DNA from: a virus
Reading direction: 5' to 3' (one strand)
Length of the DNA stretch: 20,002 nt
Virus record (IMG/VR): IMGVR_UViG_3300037069_000142
Span: 1 to 20,002 of that record
The number at the start of each line of letters is the position of its first letter. The stretch's first letter is position 1. The notes under the pieces were generated by a model. That model had not been told where the DNA came from. It made no database searches and saw only the letters and a program-made list of their open reading frames with translations. Of the stretch, positions 14,395-20,002 are shown piece after piece. Made by a program: the position numbers and the translations under genes.

Positions 14395-15297
14395 ATGGGT
14401 GTAACAAACCTGCTCCTGTCCGCAGTGGCGGCTCTCGTCGATCCCGTCCTTGTGGCGGACCAGGTTTCACCTCTTCTGGTCTCAGCGAGTGGTCGACTCA
14501 AGACGGATTCTAAGCCGGGAGCATATCCGACGATTTCGGGCGCGCTTACTGCTTCCGCGCAGGCTCTTGCCGTGGACGTTAATGACGCTTCCAACATTAT
14601 TTTCCACCTAAAGAACCTTGGTACCTCTCCGACCACGGCCGGCGCTTTCGCTTTCGAAGGATCGGTCGATTCTACCGATGGTGTGGACGGTACCTGGTTC
14701 TCGGTTCAGGCGGTTCGAACCGATAGCAATACTGTCGAAAACTCTCGGGCTACGTCGAGCCTCGCCGCTGGCGCTGCTCAGGCGTATGGCTGGGAGCTCT
14801 CGGTTAACGGATTCAAGTGGTTCCGAATTCGATGCACTACAACTCCGACGAACAACTCGACTCCGACATGGACTGTTGTTCGTGGCGCCTATGCGACGGA
14901 ACCGATTCCCGCCACGCAGACCGCAACGGTTAGCATCAATGGTACGACCATCGTTCAGCCCGGAACCCCGTCAAACTATGGTCTGATTTCTGCAGCGACG
15001 ACGAACGCGGCCGTCGTTAAGAACTCTGCCGGTCAGCTTCTTGAAGCCAGCATTTTCAATCCGACAGCGGCGCTCATCTATGTTAAGTTCTATAACAAGA
15101 CAACCGCGCCTACGGTGGGTACTGATGTTCCATTGTTCACGATTCCGGTGCCTGTAAATGGCGTTGCTTCGTTTGAATTCGGCGCGATGGGTAAGCGATT
15201 CGCGACTGGCATTGGTATTGCAATCACAGCCGGCCCCTTGGCTACTGATGTTGCCGCTGTCGCGGTTGGTGCCCAGGTTTCGGCTACGTTCCTTTAA
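14395..15297 (+). CDS. Virion structural protein of unknown exact role
   Basis: This encodes 300 residues and begins 2 bases after the previous stop. The protein is rich in Thr, Ala, Ser and Val and low in charge, with predicted beta segments (NIIFHLKNLGTSPTTAGAF, FAFEGSVDST) in the first half. A C-terminal region (about 190-300) carries LIYVKFYNKTTAPTVGTDVPLFTIPVP and GKRFATGIGIAITAGP. This C-terminal pattern recurs in phage virion proteins I know only as hypothetical structural proteins. No catalytic motif or collagen repeat is visible. It lies between two tail-tube paralogues, so it is probably a tail-associated or decorative protein. Confidence 0.65.
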   Translation: MGVTNLLLSAVAALVDPVLVADQVSPLLVSASGRLKTDSKPGAYPTISGALTASAQALAVDVNDASNIIFHLKNLGTSPTTAGAFAFEGSVDSTDGVDGTWFSVQAVRTDSNTVENSRATSSLAAGAAQAYGWELSVNGFKWFRIRCTTTPTNNSTPTWTVVRGAYATEPIPATQTATVSINGTTIVQPGTPSNYGLISAATTNAAVVKNSAGQLLEASIFNPTAALIYVKFYNKTTAPTVGTDVPLFTIPVPVNGVASFEFGAMGKRFATGIGIAITAGPLATDVAAVAVGAQVSATFL

Positions 15298-15314
15298 ACA
15301 GTGGAGACGATCTC

Positions 15315-16094
15315 ATGACGAGACTCAATTGGCATGAGATCGATTCTATTTCCTATAACGCTGGAGCCGACCGAGGTGTATTCTATCCTTCGGTCGGCCC
15401 CGGCGTTCAATGGGACGGTATCGTCTCTGTGAACGAGACTATCGAAGACTCCGACGCTAGAATTATCTATATTGACGGAGCAAAGATTCAGACTGAATTG
15501 TCCCTCGGGGTATTTTCAGCCGAACTCACGGCGGTGACGTACCCCCCGGAGTTCGAAGAATATGATGGGATCGCCGAAGACGGTTGGACAGATCAGTCTC
15601 GAAAAACATTCAATTTTTCCTATCGAACACTAGTCGCCGATGACGAAAAGGGCATCGATCGCGGATATTTGATCCACCTGGTCTATAATGTTTTGGCCGC
15701 CCCCACGGCTAGAGAATATTCAACGTTAGACGGGTCGATCGATCCAACTCCATTCTCATGGGAGTTGACGACCAAGCCAGAATTCATTCCGAATCTTCGG
15801 GCCACTTCTCATCTGATCATCGATTCCACCAAGGTATATCCGGGGGTCCTGACCGACATCGAGAACCTTCTTTATGGCAGCGCCATCACGGATCCGAAGT
15901 TCCCCACGATCCAAGAAGTGATGGCGCTGTTTGAGTCGTATGCCATATTCAAGGTTACCAACCTTGGCGACGGGGTGGTTCGGGTCGAAGGTCCTGATAG
16001 TGTGGTATATCCTACCGGTCCTGGCATGTTTGCTATGGACTGGCCTTCTGTGGTTCGAATTTCGAGCGACACTTTTCGTATTTCCTCACTCTGA
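15315..16094 (+). CDS. Third tail-tube paralogue
   Basis: This encodes 259 residues with an ATG after GTGGAGACG. It aligns with the other two tube proteins through about residue 215: GADRGVFYPSVGPGVQWDGIVSVNE, FSAELTAVTYPPEFEEYDG, FNFSYRTLVADDEKGIDRGYLIHLVYNVLAAPTAREYSTLDGS, and IDSTKVYPGVLTDIENLLYGSA. The last about 45 residues (FKVTNLGDGVVRVEGPD onward) form a different short beta-rich end. It is closer in its shared segments to the second copy (LVYN.LA.PT.RE) than to the first. A role as specialised tube or distal-tail ring is inferred from homology and position only. Confidence 0.76.
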   Translation: MTRLNWHEIDSISYNAGADRGVFYPSVGPGVQWDGIVSVNETIEDSDARIIYIDGAKIQTELSLGVFSAELTAVTYPPEFEEYDGIAEDGWTDQSRKTFNFSYRTLVADDEKGIDRGYLIHLVYNVLAAPTAREYSTLDGSIDPTPFSWELTTKPEFIPNLRATSHLIIDSTKVYPGVLTDIENLLYGSAITDPKFPTIQEVMALFESYAIFKVTNLGDGVVRVEGPDSVVYPTGPGMFAMDWPSVVRISSDTFRISSL

Positions 16095-16106
16095 AAGGGG
16101 TTGCCC

Positions 16107-17510
16107 ATGGGTATGGCAGAAGTCCTAGACAAAGATCGTATGCTGGCCATCGAGGCAGCTTCTGTCGTTTCCGGCACGGTTGACTCCGGCGGCGATCTGA
16201 TCCTTACCACTCACGGTGGTACACCGATCAACGCCGGTAACGTTGCTACTTTGTCACATCTAGAGGCCGAGGATACCACCTCAGTTCTTATCGAACTTAC
16301 GGGCTCTGGCTCGACGGCTGATCCTTGGCATATCGAGGCCGAAGTCAATAAGATCGACGCAAGTGCGATTGATAGTGGAACTATCGGTTATGCTCGACTC
16401 CCACAGACAACGGTTGTTGGTACACTACACCCCTCCTATAAGGGCATTGGTCCTACCTCGGTAATGATCGATGGGGATTCGTCATATACCAACAATCTCG
16501 AATGGGTGGCTCCCTATCTCCCATCATATTCTCGTAGAGTTTCCCTTTCGAGGTTCGGTAGTCGATGGGTTATTATTGGTCAGACCCAGTTCGAATTGGG
16601 CACCAACGGTCATCGGGTCTACGGTCTTACCTTGGGTCCGAACTGGCAGACCTATAATGAGTCTACGTCCACCTCGGTGTGGTCTGAGCCTAGGGCCACT
16701 CGACTTCCTTCGGGTTTGGTGGTTCTGACCGGGCTTATTCGATTCACAAATGGTGTTCCGGCCGGCGCTGCGGTTATTGTAAGCGGGATGGAGACCGAAC
16801 TTCGTCCCGAGTTTGAAATCATTCACTACGTCAATAACAGCGACAGTAACAAGTCGGTAAGCATCAAACCCGACGGAACAATCGTCGTTCGAGGCACCGC
16901 GTTCATCACGAATGGTTACTTGTCGCTAGACGGGATTGCCTATTGGCCCGCAAACACTGCTACATGGATTCCTGTCGGAACTGCGGGATCGTCGTTCGGT
17001 ACGGGTTTTTCCTCGGATGCAACATTCGAGACAGTATTCGGCAAACCAGCATTCTATAAAGACATTTACGGGTTCACATGGGGTCGTGGGTTGGTCAAAC
17101 TTACCACTTCTTCGCCCACGGACAATCAGGTGATGGTTAATCTACCGGATGCCTATAGAACCGCACCTTCCGAGGGCGGAAAACACTTCCGAACTACGGG
17201 AGCTGATACTTTTGCAGTCATCGGCTCAACCGCAGTAGTTTCCCCGACGGCTGCTGGGTTCGAATGGAAAGCTGGGAGCCCTTCAACATCTGGAAGCTGG
17301 ATGAGCTTGTCGAGCGTTGCAATCCCAACGGCAGACGCTTTCACCTTGAACACGTGGAAGACCGCCCCGGGGTTTATTAATAGCTGGTCTCGATATTCGT
17401 CGTCATTCCCTGCTCCGGGATTCCTCAGACGGGGCGACGGTCTATGTATGACCAAGGGGCTTATGGGAGTTGGAACATATCAGAACCTATTCTGGCCGTT
17501 TGATCTTTGA
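16107..17510 (+). CDS. Fiber-like tail protein, frame apparently ends early
   Basis: This encodes 467 residues from the ATG at 16107 (AAAGGGG upstream; another ATG at 16113). The N-terminal part (about 1-110) has GGDLILTTHGGTPINAGNV and KIDASAIDSGTIGYARLP segments, typical of an attachment region of tail fibers. Then come beta-rich repeats with a W...RLPSGLVVLTGL...RPEFEI...NGYLSLDGIAYWP pattern, followed by a second copy beginning NTWKTAPGFINSWSRY...RRGDGLCMTKGLM. The second copy is cut off by TGA at 17508, yet the next frame continues with its missing half (ASWFSLDGLKW). The complete product would be about 519 residues if joined. It probably binds host surface. Confidence 0.65.
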   Translation: MGMAEVLDKDRMLAIEAASVVSGTVDSGGDLILTTHGGTPINAGNVATLSHLEAEDTTSVLIELTGSGSTADPWHIEAEVNKIDASAIDSGTIGYARLPQTTVVGTLHPSYKGIGPTSVMIDGDSSYTNNLEWVAPYLPSYSRRVSLSRFGSRWVIIGQTQFELGTNGHRVYGLTLGPNWQTYNESTSTSVWSEPRATRLPSGLVVLTGLIRFTNGVPAGAAVIVSGMETELRPEFEIIHYVNNSDSNKSVSIKPDGTIVVRGTAFITNGYLSLDGIAYWPANTATWIPVGTAGSSFGTGFSSDATFETVFGKPAFYKDIYGFTWGRGLVKLTTSSPTDNQVMVNLPDAYRTAPSEGGKHFRTTGADTFAVIGSTAVVSPTAAGFEWKAGSPSTSGSWMSLSSVAIPTADAFTLNTWKTAPGFINSWSRYSSSFPAPGFLRRGDGLCMTKGLMGVGTYQNLFWPFDL

Positions 17511-17667
17511 TACGGTAGCGACTACTGCTCGTGGGCGGGTCGACATCTCCGGTCTACTAGATGTCTCAGATAATGGCGGCCAGTATATCCCCGGAGGGGT
17601 CGTACCAATTGCTGGTGGAGCCTCTTGGTTCAGCCTCGATGGTCTTAAATGGGTAAACGGAGTATAG
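17452..17667 (+). other. Continuation of the fiber protein in the +1 frame
   Basis: The +1 frame is open from 17452 to a TAG at 17665-17667. From about 17488 it reads YSGRLIFDTVATTARGR, then VDISGLLDVSDNGGQYIPG, then a GASWFSLDGLKW end. This matches the second half of the repeat found earlier in the same fiber protein (RPEFEIIHYV...NGYLSLDGIAYW). A frame change anywhere between 17452 and 17508 would join the two. The stop context is CTT-TGA, the same six bases used for +1 recoding in bacterial release factor 2 genes, but no AGGGGG-like stimulator lies just before it. An ordinary indel or assembly error is equally possible. Confidence 0.6.
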
Positions 17668-17674
17668 GAGAATC

Positions 17675-18001
17675 ATGGCAGTACCCGACATCGCAAATCT
17701 GTCCAAGGACGAGCTTACCGAACTCATCACGACGGCAAATCTCGCATATCAGAAAACTCTGGTCGAGGATAAAGTGTCCGTGGCTGAGAAGAAGATCGAG
17801 ATTGGAGAGGCAATCGCCGAACTTCAGGCCCTTTTGGGTCCGGAGGGCGCCTCTCCTTCGCTCAACAGTATTCGAGGGGTTCTCGGATTCACAGATCAGC
17901 AACTGGCCGAGAACTCAGGCCTAGCCTTCCGTCTTATCCTTCTCGGGATGGAACAGCTGACCAAAACCACTCTGGATCTCGCAGAGGTCATCTCGAAGTA
18001 A
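17675..18001 (+). CDS. Small helical protein before the tail completion gene, function unknown
   Basis: This encodes 108 residues with an ATG after TAGGAGAATC. It starts with DIANLSKDELTELITTANLAYQ, followed by a long charged helix with heptad-like spacing (about 28-56: VEDKVSVAEKKIEIGEAIAEL). A SLNSIRGVLGFTD turn and a final helix (LILLGMEQLTKTTLDLAEVI) follow. It looks like a small coiled-coil oligomer. No catalytic residues or membrane span are visible. Its place between fiber and neck/tape measure genes suggests a tail assembly role, but I do not recognise the family. Confidence 0.6.
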   Translation: MAVPDIANLSKDELTELITTANLAYQKTLVEDKVSVAEKKIEIGEAIAELQALLGPEGASPSLNSIRGVLGFTDQQLAENSGLAFRLILLGMEQLTKTTLDLAEVISK

Positions 18002-18019
18002 TCAAAATGGGAGTGAATC

Positions 18020-18397
18020 GTGATTACCATTACTCAGAGCGGCAACTTCAACAAGACTGAAGCGGCACTCAAAAAGATGCTTGAGCCAAATGTCCTGACC
18101 ATCTTGCACAAATACGGCAAGATGGGCGTTTCCGCTCTGAGTAATGCCACTCCCGTAGCTACTAGCCGAGCCGCCACTTCCTGGGGCTATACCGTAGAAG
18201 GCGGCAAAGCAGGCTATAGCATCACGTGGACTAACAGTGACATTGAGAACGGCTTTCCGGTCGTAATCATGTTGCAGTATGGCCATGGTACTGGTACTGG
18301 TGGTTATGTCCAGGGTCAGGACTTTATCAACCCGGCTCTTCGGCCGATTATGGACAAACTAGCAGACGAGGTCTGGAAGGCGGTGACTTCTGCATGA
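18020..18397 (+). CDS. Tail completion protein, HK97 gp10-like
   Basis: This encodes 125 residues with a GTG start after GGGAGTG. The helical start (KTEAALKKMLEPNVLTILHKYGKMGVSALSNATP) is followed by ATSWGYTVEGGKAGYSITWTNSD, then LQYGHGTGTGGYVQGQDFINPALRPIMD. The GHG-TGGYV-DFI-P pattern before the last helix is the hallmark of HK97 gp10-type proteins that join tail to head. In most phages this gene sits between head closure and tail terminator. Here it lies directly before the tape measure gene, whose ATG overlaps its TGA by 4 bases (ATGA), implying coupled translation. Confidence 0.75.
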   Translation: MITITQSGNFNKTEAALKKMLEPNVLTILHKYGKMGVSALSNATPVATSRAATSWGYTVEGGKAGYSITWTNSDIENGFPVVIMLQYGHGTGTGGYVQGQDFINPALRPIMDKLADEVWKAVTSA

Positions 18398-20002
18398 GCA
18401 CGAACATTGACGAGCGCGTTGTCGCTATGAAGTTCCAGAACAGCCAGTTTCAGTCTGGTGTTTCGGAAACACTGTCCTCGCTTGACAAGCTCAAGAAGGG
18501 TCTGAATCTCGACGGGGCAATTAAGGGGCTCAGCGATCTGGCAAAGGCTGGAAAGCAGTTCACTCTTGATGGTCTTGCCGCTGGTATCGACAACCTCTCG
18601 AACAAGTTCACCGCTCTCGGAGCCATCGGCTTTACGGTCCTCAACAATCTGGTAAACAAGGCTGTGAACGCCGGAACCCAGATGATGAAGTCTCTCACAA
18701 TCGACCCAATCAAAGCCGGCTTCGATGAGTACGAGCTGAAGATGGGGTCGATCCAGACTATTCTGGCTAACACCCAGAAGTTTGGAACAACCCTTCCGCA
18801 GGTAACTGCGGCCCTGGACGAACTCAACAGTTACGCCGATAAGACGATCTACAACTTCGGCGACATGACCAAGAACATTGGTCTGTTCACGAACGCTGGT
18901 ATTGAGATCGACTCGGCGACGTCCATGATCAAGGGATTCTCGAACGCGGCTGCCGCGTCCGGAACCAACGCTCAGGGCGCAGCTAGTGCCGCATATCAGC
19001 TTTCCCAGGCTTTGTCCGCGGGAAAGATTACCCTCATGGACTGGCGTTCCCTTCAGAACGTCGGTATGGGTAACAAGAATATGCAGCAGGGCATCCTCGA
19101 TATCGCTGCGGCGATGGGGACCCTCGAGGCGAATGGTACGTCTGCGGAAGAGGTCCAGCAGAACTTCAATGGTTCCCTGGAGAAGGGCTGGCTGACGGCT
19201 GACGTCATGTCCAAGTACCTCAACATCATGGCTGGGGATATGGACGCCGCCTCTATGGCCGCGCTCGGACTCTCCGATGCTCAGATCGCCTCGTTCCAAC
19301 AGCAGCAGAAGACCGCTGAAGAAGCGGCCACGAAGGTTCGTACCTTTACTCAGCTGATCGGAACGATGAGGGAAGCGGTTGGTTCGGCATGGTCCGAAAC
19401 GTTCGGCATTCTTCTTGGTGACTTTGACGAAGCCACGACCCTTTTCACAAAGGTCAACGATACCCTCGGTCCGATGATCGGCGCGGCCGGCGAGGCCCGT
19501 AACCAAATCCTCCAGGCATGGAAGGACCAGGGCGGCCGTACAATGGTCATCGACGCCATCACCAACGCCTTCAATGCGCTTCTGGCCATTGTGAAGCCGG
19601 TGATGGACGCCTTCCGTGAAATCTTCCCGCCGATTACGGTGGAGCAGCTTATGTCTATGACACAAGCGGTTCTCGATTTCACCAAGACCCTCATGCCTAG
19701 CGCCGCCACTCTCGACAACATCAAGAGCACGGCTAAGGGTTTCTTCGCTGCTCTGGACATCGGCCGCATGATCTTCATGCAGATCATCGGTCTTTTCGGA
19801 CGCCTCCTGGGCGAGACGAAGGGTGTCGGTGGTGGATTCCTTGAGATCACTGGTAACATTGGTGATTTCGTCGTCAAGATCCGAGATGCGATCAAAGATG
19901 GTGACGGACTGGCCAAGGTCTTTAAGGTCATCGGTGATGTCCTCGAGAAGCCGATCGATCTGATCAAGAAGATGGGTCAAATGACCATCGACTGGGTCAA
20001 TG
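18394..20002 (+). CDS. Tape measure protein (5' part, continues beyond the window)
   Basis: At least 536 residues are encoded, open to the window end. The ATG overlaps the previous stop in ATGA. The protein sets tail length and is carried inside the tube. The first 60 residues are polar helical (SGVSETLSSLDKLKKGLN). About residues 105-300 show the tape measure N-terminal domain: DEYELKMGSIQTILANTQ, LDELNSYADKTIYNFGDMTKNIGLFTNAGI, AAYQLSQALSAGKITLMDWRSLQNVGMG. Later parts are hydrophobic helices (LLAIVKPVMDAF, IGRMIFMQIIGLFGRLLG), consistent with membrane contact during DNA entry. Long open frames on the opposite strand here are side effects of codon bias. Confidence 0.9.
   Translation, partial: MSTNIDERVVAMKFQNSQFQSGVSETLSSLDKLKKGLNLDGAIKGLSDLAKAGKQFTLDGLAAGIDNLSNKFTALGAIGFTVLNNLVNKAVNAGTQMMKSLTIDPIKAGFDEYELKMGSIQTILANTQKFGTTLPQVTAALDELNSYADKTIYNFGDMTKNIGLFTNAGIEIDSATSMIKGFSNAAAASGTNAQGAASAAYQLSQALSAGKITLMDWRSLQNVGMGNKNMQQGILDIAAAMGTLEANGTSAEEVQQNFNGSLEKGWLTADVMSKYLNIMAGDMDAASMAALGLSDAQIASFQQQQKTAEEAATKVRTFTQLIGTMREAVGSAWSETFGILLGDFDEATTLFTKVNDTLGPMIGAAGEARNQILQAWKDQGGRTMVIDAITNAFNALLAIVKPVMDAFREIFPPITVEQLMSMTQAVLDFTKTLMPSAATLDNIKSTAKGFFAALDIGRMIFMQIIGLFGRLLGETKGVGGGFLEITGNIGDFVVKIRDAIKDGDGLAKVFKVIGDVLEKPIDLIKKMGQMTIDWVN

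Noticed and set aside
18007-18060. A 17-codon open frame starting ATG at 18007
   Set aside because: It overlaps the tail completion gene start, lacks its own ribosome binding site and has no distinctive features.
18316-19980. 554-codon open frame on the minus strand
   Set aside because: It is a shadow of the tape measure gene, which has clear family motifs, a coupled ATGA start and fits the operon direction.
1-20002. tRNA genes, CRISPR arrays, insertion sequences, integrase or attachment sites
   Set aside because: No cloverleaf-like sequence, spaced direct repeats, transposase or recombinase motifs were seen on reading both strands, though a computed scan would be more reliable.

Overview
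This window is the lysis and virion-structure arm of a tailed double-stranded DNA phage genome. It has an HK97-type capsid and, judging from tail-tube proteins, a tail terminator and a tape measure gene that is still open at the window end, a long non-contractile tail (siphovirus). Every supported gene is on the + strand, tightly packed, with strong AAGGAGG-like ribosome binding sites and some GTG starts. Protein style and moderately high GC suggest an actinobacterial host (Rhodococcus, Gordonia, Arthrobacter, Microbacterium or Streptomyces type). The host cannot be fixed from sequence reading alone. No integrase, tRNA, CRISPR array or insertion sequence was seen.

Layout. 1-135: hairpin-rich leader. 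136-3178: a small fiber-like protein, a two-enzyme endolysin (M23 peptidase plus GH25 muramidase), a strong hairpin, then a holin-like membrane protein, a small soluble protein and a three-helix membrane protein. 3179-3336: an intergenic region holding a long inverted repeat. 3337-8187: putative small terminase, HNH endonuclease, gp6-like connector and large terminase, with four small proteins that share an HxG[VI]KGM[KR]WG tag near the N-terminus. 8188-11487: portal, then one 676-codon gene fusing prohead protease, scaffold, major capsid protein and a C-terminal surface domain. 11497-13009: head closure, tail terminator and major tail protein. 13034-17667: tail assembly chaperone, two more tail-tube paralogues, a virion protein and a fiber-like protein whose frame appears broken or recoded near its end. 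17675-20002: a small helical protein, an HK97 gp10-like tail completion protein and the 5' part of the tape measure gene.

How it works together. The terminase pair and HNH nuclease cut and pump DNA through the portal into a shell built from the protease/scaffold/capsid fusion. Connector, closure and terminator proteins join it to a tube assembled around the tape measure with the chaperone. Endolysin and membrane proteins release progeny.

The most unusual points are: (1) the family of four tag-sharing proteins, whose tag is nearly identical at DNA level while the rest of each protein differs; (2) three tail-tube paralogues; (3) the same C-terminal domain on capsid and tail-tube proteins; (4) a +1 frame change at a CTT-TGA stop in the fiber gene; (5) neck genes moved from their usual places; and (6) the long inverted repeat just before the terminase module.
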